A stretch of DNA of 64,000 nt, taken from NCBI RefSeq assembly GCF_036898095.1, contig NC_090766.1, positions 37,971,527 to 38,035,526 of the forward strand. Direction: 5' to 3'. The DNA is from Palaemon carinicauda. Lineage: Eukaryota; Arthropoda; Malacostraca; Decapoda; Palaemonidae. Below the pieces are notes generated by a model, which ran no database searches, was not told the origin of the DNA, and saw nothing but the letters and a program-made list of their open reading frames with translations. Made by a program: the position numbers and the translations under genes. Below are positions 45,581 to 56,913 of the stretch, one piece after another. Numbering within the stretch: the stretch's first letter is position 1; every line of letters starts with the position of its first letter.

Positions 45581-45669
<89 letters not shown>
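45581..45669 (+). repeat. (CT)n microsatellite
   Basis: CT tract with one interruption near 45612, 80 bp after the larger array. Confidence 0.97.
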
Positions 45670-45672
<3 letters not shown>

Positions 45673-46132
45673 ACTAGTTATTTTTAGTTTTTTGTGGATG
45701 ACCCTTATTTCCCATAAGTTCAGTTTGTCATTAACAACCTCATTAAGAGATAATCAAGAAAACCTAGCACAGTATCAGGCTATTATGAAAGTGCAAAGAT
45801 CCAGAGACCCCCTCTCCTAAGTCCAGACGTCTAAGGGTTTACCGCGATTAATGTTAGGTTAGAATAGCATCGGGGTGCACTGAAGGCATCACTTGAGAGT
45901 TTTTGTAGTGTTCCTTCGACTCCTAATGCTGCACTAGGTTTTTCCTTCTATCATCCCTCCATTCTGATTCATCTCTTCTATCTGGCTGTCCAATCTCTAA
46001 ATTTTTTCTTCATAATGCCACCTGGGCCTAGGCCCCTGGCAGATTCGGCCGTACAGTATTCATAAATCCACTCCATTTAGAACAGCAGGGTTAGATTATA
46101 TCTTTAAGAGGTTTAGTTAGGTTTGAGACTAA

Positions 46133-46479
46133 AGGTCCTTCCACATGGAGGGCAAATGCAGGATGGGCACTCTGATTTTCTCGTAATTCTTTCACTTTGA
46201 GGCAGTGTTACCAGATCAAACAGTCCAAGACAGTCAGTAGGCGCAGGCAGGCCAACCTATGGCATGGGCCAGACATCTGGCAGAGGGCAGAGTGCAGTCA
46301 GAGTTGCGTCTGACAAGTCGGGCTCCTATCCAGTGTCTCAACAACGGGCACGGGCACTTCGATTGTTTGCCTGTTGTTTCCTCGTCTATGACATCATCGA
46401 CATTTGTGATTGTCACCCATACAACAAAATTGGTAACAGAGTCTCCAGACTGTCCATTTGCCCCTGTGTGAAAGGTCCT
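46133..46479. mobile_element. Harbinger-type MITE (347 bp)
   Basis: Ends AGGTCCTTCCACATGG...GGGCAAATGC and GCCCCTGTGTGAAAGGTCCT are imperfect inverted repeats. TAA flanks both sides (46130-46132 and 46480-46482), the TWA duplication of PIF/Harbinger. No recognisable transposase domain lies within. Confidence 0.65.
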
Positions 46480-46539
46480 TAAGGACACGGTCATGGTGTG
46501 CTGTACAATCATTTTAAACCAAGGGTAGCTAGTCTTCAT

Positions 46540-47117
46540 TCAAACAATTCATTATACAGTATAGATGATGATGGGTTGCTGCTAAATATTTTGCTTGAGG
46601 TTTATAGAGTTATAGTACAATACAGATTGGTGGGTTGCTGCTAAATATATTGCATGAGGTTTAGAGTTATAGTACAATACAGATTATATGGTACGAAATG
46701 TTCGGGTGACTTTGAAGAGGGATTTTGATGTGTGGAACGTGGTTGTTGATAGTTTTACATTATATATTTTTCGTCTCAAAAGTAAATAATGTAGCTTCTA
46801 TAACATTTATAAAATTTCATATACCAACCATTACTGTTGGTTCTTATTCATAGATAGTGAAGGAAAAAATCTGAATTTCCATTTTCATAGCATAGCGACG
46901 TGCATATTGGAGCTTCAAAACTATATATGGTAGTTAGTTGCAGTATGTCTGATTGACTAGGCTAGAATACTATAGTGATATTTGAAGCCTTTTGAGTAAT
47001 AAGGTGTGAAGTGTCTCGATCAAGCTCTTTGTTAACGGCTTTATTCAAATTAGATTATTTGATTTTGTCATGTTTTGAATAGTTACTTACTATACTCAAT
47101 TTTATTTAATGACGCGC
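46540..47117. other. No gene; one short direct duplication
   Basis: GATTGGTGGGTTGCTGCTAA near 46625 repeats the block near 46570 (about 55 bp apart). Otherwise nothing recognised. Confidence 0.45.
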
Positions 47118-47258
47118 ATTTGCAGAGACTCGCAGCGGTGCCCTTTTAGCTCGGAAAAGTTTCCAGCCATCTGATTGGTTAGAATTACCTTGTCCAACCA
47201 ATCAGCGATTGGGAGACTTTTCCGAGTTAAAAGGGCACCCCTGCGAGTCTCTGCAAAT
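47118..47258. mobile_element. 141-bp foldback MITE
   Basis: The whole element folds on itself: ATTTGCAGAGACTCGCAG at the left and CTGCGAGTCTCTGCAAAT at the right, with GGTGCCCTTTTAGCTCGGAA pairing with TTCCGAGTTAAAAGGGCACC. A short loop region carries two opposed CCAAT boxes. Confidence 0.85.
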
Positions 47259-49350
47259 CTGCCACACTAAAAAAAATTGACTATAGGAGATTATGTAAGT
47301 TATTAGTTTCTCTGTAATCTCGTTTCTGTTAATCTCTTGTGCGTGTATTTTTTATTCTAATAAACATTATTGAAACATTTCTCTGTTTATGTTTCAAAAT
47401 TTATTTAATTTTTTTATACTTCAAAACCCTTACTCTGTAATTTTTTTTTACTTTTATTGCTTGTTTAATTTTTCTGTATACAATACAGTGTTAATTTATG
47501 ATTTAAGTTAGGCCATTCTCATAAGAAATTATTTATGTATATTATGTATTTAGATTAACTCTGCTGTTGCTTTTGACAGCTCAAGCACCAAGAAAAGTGT
47601 GCTACATTAAAATTTATCTGTAAATGTAAAGGTGTACCCGGTTGAAGGAGGAATTTATTTGTTTCTTCGGTTGATTTTCGTCAATACAAACGTGCTGTGG
47701 GGCTTAAACCCAAATCCACGAAGTGCTATTTGTAGCGACCCACTTTAGGTGAAGGTCAGTACGGTATCATTATTCGAAAGATATTAGATAGTTTCTCAAC
47801 ATTTGAAATTGTCAGTGAAATTAGAGAACAGTTATTTTAAGCCATTTTTTTTTTCAAATAAACTCAAAATACAAAAATACATAATAGATTAGTAAATGCA
47901 AAGTTTTAGAGTAGTCTATTTATTATATGGTAGGTGCACTTCTTGTTGCCTTTAAGGATTTCTATCTTATTGTAATTATGGATTTCAAAATAGTCTTGAA
48001 ATATTTTAAATATGATACTGAATTAACGAATAGATGCTCGATTGTTTTATTACTGTAAGAATCCTTCTGTAGTATTGTACCTGATGTACACTTGTCTAGT
48101 TATCAAACAATACAATAGTGTACTTACAATGTTGTATTATTTTGTAGAGCGTAGATTTATTTGTTCTAGGAAATCTTAATTGAAAAATGATACCCTTTCA
48201 TTTAAATGTATAATATAATACTGTATGCATATTATGGTATTAAATACAGTACTATTTTCTTGCTGAACAAACTGTTTTTAGAAGGGAAGTTTTTATTTTA
48301 TATTTTAAAATAATCTCAAACTTTTATTTTGAAATGTATTAAATTTGATTTTTGTTAAAGGAATACAATTTTTGACATACTGTGATGAGGAAAATGTCAC
48401 CACTCCTTTTTGAGTTTGATATAGTTGCATATAAACCTGTAATTATATTCATGCAATTATTTTTTTAATAGGAACTGGTTAATGAAGGTAAGTATGTTTA
48501 GCTTTATCAGTAGGATTTGAATTCTCTGTGGGAAAATTTTGAAATTAAATTGAACAATAGATCACTTTATATTCAGTCCAAATACTAATAATAAGTCTTT
48601 AAAGAAATAACACACTTTGAAATTGATATTTGTTAAATAGGAACAATTGAAGAGTAAAATGCCATTACAGTATTATAAATGTTATTGGTGGTATGATTTT
48701 TTAAATCATTGATATTTATCAAGCTACAGCCATCATAGGTGAAACAGTAAACAGATCCAAAGGACTTCATTAGAGAAAGTAGCACATTACAGATAAAAAA
48801 TTATTCAATAATAAGTTTAAGAGAAATAAGGAAAAAGAAATAATGCTTGTAATAGAGTGTCATCAGTTAAATTTTTTTTTGAGCAATTCAGCTGCAGAGG
48901 CATGTGAGAAAGTTCTTTGGATAATTGGATCCCAGTTTGAGGAAAACTATTAGAAAACTGGTATTAAATCTTGAAGAAGACCAGGTGACACCACTAGAAT
49001 GAACTGCATATGTAATAATAACTTGAAATGAGCTCCAGGCAATCTGAACAAACAAACTTGTTTGATTATATAGCCTAGAAACATTGAATGCAGAGGATAA
49101 TTGACTAAGATTTTGGTCAATGAATCTTCCCAAAGTAAAATTTTTCTGTTCTTTCTCTGGAAGGAACAAGTACAATCACTTAATTTGAAAGAGAATTAAA
49201 ATATTTCCTTATTAGATATAATACTCCTGCTTTTCCTAACGTTCCCCTTGCCTCCGAAAGGTGGCCTCATGCCAATGCATGGACATTCTGCTCTGATCGC
49301 ATACAAAACTTGCACCTACTGCAAATTGTTCTTCCTGTGTTTGGTATAAG
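47259..49350. other. No confirmed gene
   Basis: AT-rich, unassigned. TTTTGACAG followed by a short open stretch (47570-47645) and AATAG-16 bp-GTAAGT (about 48468-48492) look like splice sites, but nothing supports an exon. Confidence 0.3.
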
Positions 49351-49601
49351 ATACAGTGGAACCTCTACACACGAACGTATCTACATCCGAATTTTCCAAC
49401 ATCCGAAGTAAAATTCGAGCAAATTTTTGACTACACCCGAATTTTATTTCGACACACGAAGTAAACATTACGCCATTGAGCGTCGAGTGCTCAGTTCTCT
49501 ATTCTTGTGTGTATCGTGTGGTTGTCCTCTGTTTGGTCTGTTATTAACAGTGCTTATTTTCTTCCTTTTCTTACATTTCCTTTTTTATTTTACCTATAAT
49601 C

Positions 49602-49920
49602 ATGGTGCCTAAGAAGCTAAGTTTCAGTACAGGAAGAAGGCAATTCTTTCATTAGAATTGAAGCAAGAAATTATAGAAAAACATGAGAGCAGTGTGCATG
49701 TGAGTGATACTGTATGGCTAAACAATATGGCCGGAATAGGCCTATGATCTCGAGGATCATCAAGCTGAAGGCAGCCATTAAAGCAAATACTGTAACCATC
49801 GAAGGGGATCACCATTATTACAAGACATCTTAGCAATACCCTGGAAGAGATAGAACGCCTTTTGTTGGAAGGGATAAAGGACAAAGCTATTGTTGGCAAC
49901 GATCATTTGTGAGAAGGGCC
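49602..49920 (+). pseudogene. Tigger transposase N-terminal remnant (CENP-B/psq HTH)
   Basis: Starts MVPKKLSFSTG at 49602. After a frameshift it reads LSLELKQEIIEKHESSVHVS, and after another AKQYGRNRPMISRIIKLKAA, the helix-turn-helix of pogo-like transposases. EEIERLLLEGIKDKAIVGND follows. The DDE domain is absent. At least three frame changes make it non-functional. Confidence 0.8.
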
Positions 49921-50027
49921 AGCGTGATGAACAGAAAGAAAGGAAAAAATGAAGCTAAGAAAACCAAGATAGCATTAACAAGCTCTTTTAAATAAGACCT
50001 CTCTTTTTTTGTTTCTCTAAACATAGC

Positions 50028-50046
50028 ATTAACATGTTCTTTAAAT

Positions 50047-50085
<39 letters not shown>

Positions 50086-50759
50086 CTTCTTCGCTGTTAT
50101 AGTGTTAGATACGTCTATTATTTTTTTTCCGAGAGAGAGAGAGAGAGAGAGAGATTAAACAAAAATGTGTTTAGAGTACATATGATTTTTAACAGCGTCA
50201 ACGAGTTGAAAAACAATTAAATGTAACTAAGAAAGTAATAACAGCTAATCTGAATTCCTTTATTAACTAAAACAAATATTGATACAAACACACTCGTGTC
50301 CGTATGCACAAACACACACACAGGTGCAAAAATTGCTACGCAGTAAGAGAGACGGTCGGGGAGGAGGTAGAGATGGTGACTGCGATAACATACCGTAACT
50401 CGTCACTGAAAGTGATGAAAATAAAAAATCAAAAGAAAAAAAATGTAAAAAATATGAAATATAAAAATAAAAAAAAAATAAATAAGCTAAGTTAAATTAA
50501 AATTTCCGTAGTGTAAGTTACGGTATGTTATCGCAGTCACCATCTCTCCCTCCTTGCCGATCGTGTTTCCTCGTGCGTGTGTGTGTGTTTGCGCATACGC
50601 ACACAAGTGTGTTTGTATCAGTATTTGTTTTAGTTAATAAAGGAATTCAGATTCGCTGATATTGTTTTTTTTAGTTACATTTAACTGTCTTTCAACTCGT
50701 TAACACTGTTAAAAATCATATGTACACAACACATTTTCGTTTAATCTCTCATTTTTGTT

Positions 50760-50821
<62 letters not shown>

Positions 50822-50895
50822 GAAAAAATTAAGACGTCTCTAACACTAACAGTGAAGAAGAACGAGAGAGAGTATTTATTTAAAGAACATGTTAA
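50028..50895. repeat. Large inverted repeat (arms ~375 bp, loop ~115 bp)
   Basis: Left arm 50028-50400 and right arm 50516-50895 are diverged reverse complements: for example TTAACATGTTCTTTAAATAA on the left and its complement near 50880, CGATAACATACCGTAACT at the inner left and AGTTACGGTATGTTATCG at the inner right. Microsatellites lie at mirrored places: (CT)n at 50052-50082 and 50765-50819, and (GA)n at 50133-50153. Confidence 0.88.
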
Positions 50896-51235
50896 CACCA
50901 TGTCTACCTTCTCGCCGATCGTCCGTCGTCTCCTGGCGTAGCAAATCCTACACCTGCGTTGGCCTGTCTCTAAGGTAAAGTGGCAATAAAACACATTTTT
51001 TATTTATTATTTCTTAATAATTATCTTTTTTACATGCTTCTTTCATATTATGCAGTTATGTTATTGTTATGTGTAGCCATTTATTAAGGATTTATTATGG
51101 GTTTTTAGGCTGAGGAACGAATTAAATGAATTACCATGTATTCTTATGGGAAAATTCGTTTCTACATCCGAACATTTTCTACATCCGAAGTTGGTTGTGG
51201 AACAAATTAAATTCGTATGTAGAGGTACCACTGTA

Positions 51236-51687
51236 GAAAGGTTTGTATCCCATGTTTGCTGAGAGTAAGATCAGGAAACTCCCTAGAAGTTTTTTAACTT
51301 GAAAAAGCTGTGGCTTCACTGTGGGAGGTCTGAAAATGGGTGAAAGGGGCAGTAAAAGATGGCTTTTCCCAGTTCTATCAAAATCTGTATCTGGTGCCAA
51401 AATCAAATCTTAGAAGAGAGTACTGGGGAATTTACAAGACTAGGTGTTTAAAACTTTTACAGTATAGCCCTTCACTCGAACAGTACAGTACAACGGCACT
51501 AGCTTAGATCAGGAAACATTGAACGCAATCAGACATCCTGTTCATGTTAAGAGTTTCTGCATCGGATAGAGGAGAGGGACATCATACTCCCTTACTTCGT
51601 TCTGGGCAAACGGATTGTGTTGGTGTACCAGATGAGCTTAAAGAACAGGCTCGTACCTATACAATGATTTCTTTGTCCTCTAGTAAA
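51236..51687. other. No feature recognised
   Basis: Unassigned sequence between the Tigger-like element and a SINE. Confidence 0.35.
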
Positions 51688-52003
51688 GGTTTAAAGGCTG
51701 CTCATGAATGGCAGAGGCAAGGGACAGTGACATTGTTCTATCAAGCAGGACAATGCCCGAGAGACTGACCATATATACGTATGATCAGCGCCCAAGCCTC
51801 TCCACTCAAGCTAGGACCAAGGAGGGCCAGTCATGGCTGCTGATGACTCGGCAGATAGACCTATAGGCTCCCCCAAACCCCCCCTCCTTAGCTCACAAGA
51901 ATGGTGAGGTTGCAGTGACCAAAGAAACCAACGAATCTAAGCAGGACTCGAACCCCAGTCTGGTGTTCACTAGTCAGGGATGTAACCACATCGGCCACCT
52001 AGG
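51688..52003 (-). mobile_element. tRNA-derived SINE, full-length minus-strand copy
   Basis: On the minus strand: A-box-like AGGTGGCCGATGTGG, B-box GGGGTTCGAGTCC, then GTGAGCTAAGGAGGGG, TCTATCTGCCGAGTCATCAG and CTCTGCCATTCATGAGCAGC. Best preserved tRNA-like head of the family in this window. Confidence 0.82.
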
Positions 52004-52025
52004 AATTGTTGAGTGTGGAGAAACC

Positions 52026-52433
52026 TAGGAGAAGGACACTCCAAAATAAAACCAGGGTAGAAGAGGCTCTTTATCTATGGTAAGCAGCCCTTCTAGGAGA
52101 AGGACACTCCAAAGTCAAACCATTGTTCTCTAGTCTTGGGTAGTGCCATAGCCTCTGTACCATGGTCTTCCATTGTCTTGGGTTAAAGTTCTCTTGCTTG
52201 AGGGTATACTAAGGCACACTTCTATCTTATTTCTCTTCCTCTTGTTTTGTTAAAGTTTTTATAGTTTATGTCGGAGATATTTATTTTAATATTGTTACTC
52301 TTCTTAAAATATTCTCTTTTCCTTTTGTCCTTTCCTCATAGGGCTATTTTCCCTGTTGGAGCCCCTGGGCTTATAGCATCCTGCTTTTCCAAATAGAGTT
52401 GTAGCTTAGCTAGTAATAATAATAATAATAATA
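52026..52433 (+). mobile_element. LINE-derived element, 5'-truncated copy
   Basis: Contains AGGAGAAGGACACTCCAAA twice near its start (52030 and 52096), then follows the 660-bp element to GAGTTGTAGCTTAGCTAG and (AAT)n. Confidence 0.8.
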
Positions 52434-52435
52434 TG

Positions 52436-53010
52436 TTTTCAAACCTCTCTCGGCAGAAAAATTGGTATTTACTGCTCACCATTACAGGATTTCCTAGCAT
52501 GGACAATGGATGCCATGCTGGGAGAATGGTTAAACCAGGACTTTTATGCATTCTCTCCATTCTCCTTGAGTTGGCAAGCAATCTACAAGTTTAAGACTTC
52601 ACATAGTGCATGGATGACTCTCATACCCAACCGAGATACCTCCTCCCATTCATCGAAGCAGGCAGCAATAACGGATGTAGAAACATCCACGCCAGCAGCA
52701 ATAACGGATGTAGAAACATCCATGCCAGCAGCAATGACGAATGTAGAAACATCCACGCCAGCAGCAATAACGGATGTAGAAACATCCACGCCAGCAGCAA
52801 TAATGGATGTAGAAACATCCACACCCTCTGTATTGGCCACATATGAATAGTTTCCAGATATGTGGTCTTTATTGTTAAAGCTTCCAATCCCACAACCTGA
52901 CAGAGTAGATATTTTCAATCAGCCCGAACAGTAATCTGCTCCACAAAACCCTCCAAAGCTTCGTCTGACCTAGTGGAAATTCTACCAATTCCTCTGAAAG
53001 AAAGTGTTTC
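52436..53010 (+). pseudogene. DIRS connector fragment with embedded minisatellite
   Basis: Encodes FQTSLGRKIGIYCSP then WTMDAMLGEWLNQDFYAFSP, homologous to [15 protein letters not shown] and [20 protein letters not shown] of the DIRS element at 28242. After the minisatellite it resumes with KLPIPQPDRV and PPKLRLT. No RT, RNase H or recombinase core is attached, so it is an isolated old fragment. Confidence 0.65.
52661..52830 (+). repeat. 33-bp minisatellite, about five units
   Basis: Unit GCAGCAATAACGGATGTAGA + AACATCCACGCCA, 33 bp, so each unit adds eleven codons (TDVETSTPAAI) without shifting frame. GATGTAGAAACATC within it is nearly palindromic. It sits inside a DIRS connector sequence. 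Confidence 0.92.
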
Positions 53011-53495
53011 TCAGGTCTTCCAGACTATCCATTGTAGCATTTAAAAGACATCTACCTATAGTTGCATCAACACCACAGTAGTTGGTGTGAATCTCTGGTA
53101 ATTCCTCTGCTAATGTTGTACAGCCTGTCCCTGGATGATATTAAATTTGTTTTGAGTATCAAGGGGTAATAGGTCTTTGTTGTCTGGTTCTTCAGCATAT
53201 GGGTATGGATTGGTCCTGTATCTCAGTTATTTGGGAGACTGTACTATCAGATTGTTTGGCCTTTGGATCATTAATGGCAGCCAGGGACATACAGTACTAG
53301 TTGATGATTTCTATTAGTTATATACGCTATAGTATTTCTATTTGCTTGAGGGTGGTTTTATTTAGTTAGCAGATTTTAGAACCCAAATCTTTTTCATAAA
53401 CTAAAATGCTCGTTTCCCAAAGCAATTTTTCCCATAAGAAATAAAAGAAATTCATTTGATGAATTCCACAGGTCCATGAATATACACTTTTAAAC
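53011..53495. other. No feature recognised
   Basis: Unassigned AT-rich sequence before the second DIRS element. Confidence 0.35.
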
Positions 53496-53848
53496 ATAAG
53501 GCTTACCCGGTAGTTATATATATATAGCTTACGTCCCTGACATCACTGCAGAAAATTCAAAACTCTCGCCAATCGCCGATTGGATAGCCAGGTGTACCAC
53601 CCCTGCGCCCTAGCGAGGTACCTAGGAACTATTCCAGGATTCCTCATATCTTCGCTGCCGTCGTTAGCGACGACATCGTTAGAATTCTGATCGACAATTA
53701 CTGATTTTTGCTGATTTATTTTGGTGATGTACAACACTTTGATTTTGACTCACGCTTGTTTGATTTTGCTCTTGGATATTCTTGGATTATGTTTGGATTT
53801 AGAATTTTTGACCCTTGCTTCTTGATTTCTCTCATAAAAATTTTCAAA

Positions 53849-56800
53849 ATGGCCTCCCCCTATAACTTTTAGGATGTGTTAGTGGGTGTAAGACCCGAAT
53901 GGTAAAGGCCTCTCTTGATCCCCATTCGCTCTGCGCTAAATGCAGAGGTAAAGAATGTGAGTTGGGTGATCAGTGTGATGAGTGTGTTCTTTTATCAGAG
54001 AATGAATGGCTTGAGTTTGATCGCTATAGGCGTAAACTTCAAAGAGATAGATTGAGACGAAGTTCTTCTCGTTCTTCAAAAGACTTTTCCTCTTCCCGTG
54101 TCACTGAACCTAATCCTTCGCCTGTAGTGGTAGATTCTGATCTTGCTACTGCAACTGCGAATGAGCCTACGCTTAAAGACATGTTGGTGGTGATTCAAGC
54201 GCTGGGCGCTAAGGTTGAATCACTGGCGGCGGACAGGACGCAGCTTATGTCCGATGTAAAGCAGTTGAAGGGTGAAAGTACCAGAAGTGCAGTGAAGTGT
54301 TTTAGTGCTGTGGAGGTTGCGCCTGTTCGAGTCTGTCGTTCTCCTAGTCTTGACCTCTTCCAAGCTCCCCAACCCCTGGGAGAACGAATGTCAACCGGCA
54401 AAAGGAGACAAGAGGCTTTAACGCACTCGCAGACGTCCCCTCGAACGCATCTGTTGACGTTTCTCAGGACGTTCGCCCTCACCAAAGGAAAGGTGAGGTT
54501 AAGTTGTTTTCGTCGTCTTCGGATGGCGCGGTTCCGAAAAGAGGCTGGCGTCAAGCTTCTAGACCTCTCAAGAGGACCTTTGATAAGGCCAACCAGCATC
54601 CTACTGGTACAGCAGCTCCTGGCTGTAGCCATTGGAGCAGCCCAGATTGGTTTCCATCTTCAGTTGAGAGCTCTCCTGCCAAACGTCCTGCTAGGACGTC
54701 GGTCTCTACCAAGAATCTTTTGCTTGCTGATCAATTGTCAGAACCGGGCATGACCTCAGTTCATGCTCCCCAGCAGCCGTCGGACTGGTTATCACCATCT
54801 GGACGATCTGAACGCTCTATGAGTGGTGAGGAGAGCGATGTGGCATTAGACGTAGCGGCCCCGATGTCACAACGAGTGGATCCGAACTTGTCCATGCTAC
54901 AAGAGATGCAACAAAGGCTCTCTTCTTTCATGCAGCATTACCAAGCCCCGTACGGTAAGAGAGTAGCAGTCCTGGATCCTGAATGTCAGGAGGCTTCTCT
55001 TCTGGACGCCAGGTGGCGTAAAACTGTCAGTCAAGAGGCTCAGGATGACGATCTTCTTTTCGTCTCTCCCTTGAAATGTCATGACACTGTTTCTAAGGAA
55101 AGTGAACATGATCTTGTTCGCAAACGTCAAGCAAACCCTCATGGCGTCAAACAACCAGATGTGACATTGAGTATCAGGCTCAAGACAGCGAACGGCCTTC
55201 TCAACGCGCCTTGAAACGTCCACCAGGACGTGTTCCCGATCGACCTCCCAAACGTGACGATAAGTGTGCAGTGGTTCGTGATGTCGAGCGTCCTCCTTTA
55301 CGAGGCGCCGAGCGTCTTCCTAGTCATAGTGTTGAATGTCCTTTAGGACGTGATCTTAAGCGATCAATAAAGAGTGACGTCGAGCGTTCTTTAGATCGAG
55401 GCACCGAATGCCCTTCTAAGCGGAAAGGTGAACGAGTTTCAGGACGTGAGCTTGAATGTCCAGCTAAGCGTAACATCGAGCATCCTGCTGTTCAGGACAT
55501 CGAACGTCCTACTAAACAGGATGTCAACCGTCCTACAAGACGCGATATCGAGCGTCCTCCAGGACGCTTCACTGAGAGGCAAGCAAGCAGTCAAGCGGTC
55601 AAGCGGTACGCGGCGCTGAGCGCCAGTCAGGACGCGACCTCAAGCGTTTTTCGGAACGTGACACCGAGCAACCAACTTCTTCCCGTGTTACTGGTAGTCA
55701 AGTAGTGAGACTTGATGATGAGGAGGAGGACCACACACTTCACGATGACACTGGTTTAGTCAGAGGTCATGATCAGGAACACGCTAGATCCAATCGCTTT
55801 GATCACGAGCGGTTGGCTGAGCGTCAAGCGGTGGATCTGCTTGGCGACAGGCATGAGGTTCCAGGTTTTGTTGCTGATCCTGAACCTAATGTTGTTGCTC
55901 CCGTTGGGGCTTGCCCAGAAGGGGACTCTGATGATCATCTTTCTCCTGTTGAGCCATTTGAGGAGGACTCGAAATCATTTCGTCCTTTAGTAGATTTGAA
56001 AAAACTCATGAAGGATTTTAATGAGGAATTCCCAGAATTTTTTGTTCCCGTTGCCCCACGCTCTAAACCTTCAGAGTTCACTCTTGGGAAGGCGTCAAGG
56101 AAGTCTCGGTTTACCAAGATGGTCTTTTCACAATCGTCTAAGAGGCCTCTTAGACTGATGGGAGACTGGATGAAGTCCAAAAAAGACCAGGGAAAAGCGG
56201 CCTTCGCTTTTCTTCCAGCTAGACTGGCATCTAGATCTAGTATATGGTACGAGACAGGAGAAGTTCTCGGCTTGGGAGTACCTGCCTCTGCCCAGGGAGA
56301 TTTCTCGAGTCTTGTAGACGCTCCTCGTCGGTCGGCCATGAGGAAGACCAAGATTTTCTGGTATACCTCCGAGTTGGATCATCTGCTCAAAGGCGTCTTT
56401 AGAGCCTTCAAAGTTTTTAACTTCCTTGACTGGACTCTAGAAGCCTTGGGCAAGAAAGTTTCTGCTTTTAAAGAAGGTGATACTTCTACCTTAGTCCATT
56501 TAATGTCCTGTATGGACAAAGCATTGAGGGACGGTTCTAATGAGTTGGTGGCACACTTTTCAGCAGGAATTCTTAAAAAGAGGGCTCAGATGTGTTCCTT
56601 CCTGTCACTGGGAGTTACTCCTTTCCAGAAGTCAGAGTTATTATTTGCTCCTGTGTCTTCCTCGCTGTTTCCACAAGAGCTCATATGGGAAATCTTGTCC
56701 GCCTTAACGCAAAAGGCCACACAAGATCTGGTCTCTAAGACAGCTAGAAAAGTCCTTCCAACTTCTTTTTCCAGCCGCAAACCTAAGGAAGAGACTACTT

Positions 56801-56913
56801 TTCCTAAGTTCTCTCAGCCCTTTCGAGGGAGGTCTTCCAGCAGGGGTAGCTCCAGGCTCGATGGAAGAAGAACTAAGAGGAGAGGCTTTAGGACAGGGCG
56901 AAGCAGAGTCTGA
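53849..56913 (+). pseudogene. DIRS gag (ORF1), frameshifted
   Basis: Starts MASP at 53849, shifts frame within about 20 bp, then reads C-x3-C...HSLCAKCRGKECELGDQCDEC, a cysteine-rich module shared with the copy at 63006. Further shifts occur near 54500, 55210 and 55700. A block of about 13 charged 8-residue repeats lies at 55277-55590. The C-terminal part (55705-56913, 402 codons open) contains FNEEFPEFFVPVAPRSKP, IWYETGEVLGLGVPASAQG and an arginine/serine-rich tail (RGRSSSRGSSRLDGRRTKRR). The product would package the element's RNA. Confidence 0.75.
55277..55590 (+). repeat. 24-bp degenerate coding repeat in DIRS gag
   Basis: About 13 tandem units of 8 residues with consensus (D/x)(V/I)ERPxxRD, for example DVERPPLR, DIERPTKQ, DVNRPTRR and DIERPPGR. 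Units are diverged at DNA level but hold the ER(P/S) core. Confidence 0.8.

Larger units (their letters stand above)
49354..51233 (+). mobile_element. Pogo/Tigger-like transposon with internal hairpin
   Basis: Ends CAGTGGAACCTCTACACACG and the complement of CGTATGTAGAGGTACCACTG are inverted repeats. TA flanks both sides (49352-49353 and 51234-51235), the Tc1/mariner-pogo duplication. The ACATCCGAA motif recurs near both ends. The interior holds the start of a decayed CENP-B/pogo-type transposase and a large inverted repeat in place of the catalytic part. Confidence 0.85.

Noticed and set aside
47570..47645. Terminal exon after TTTTGACAG encoding KHQEKCATLKFICKCKG
   Set aside because: Short, no recognisable homology and no partner exon.
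48468..48492. 16-bp micro-exon between AATAG and GTAAGT
   Set aside because: Splice-like motifs of this strength occur by chance in AT-rich DNA, and no neighbouring exons were found.
49427..49612. 61-codon frame at the left end of the Tigger-like element
   Set aside because: It ends just after the transposase start codon in a different frame and is unrelated to the HTH; a chance frame.
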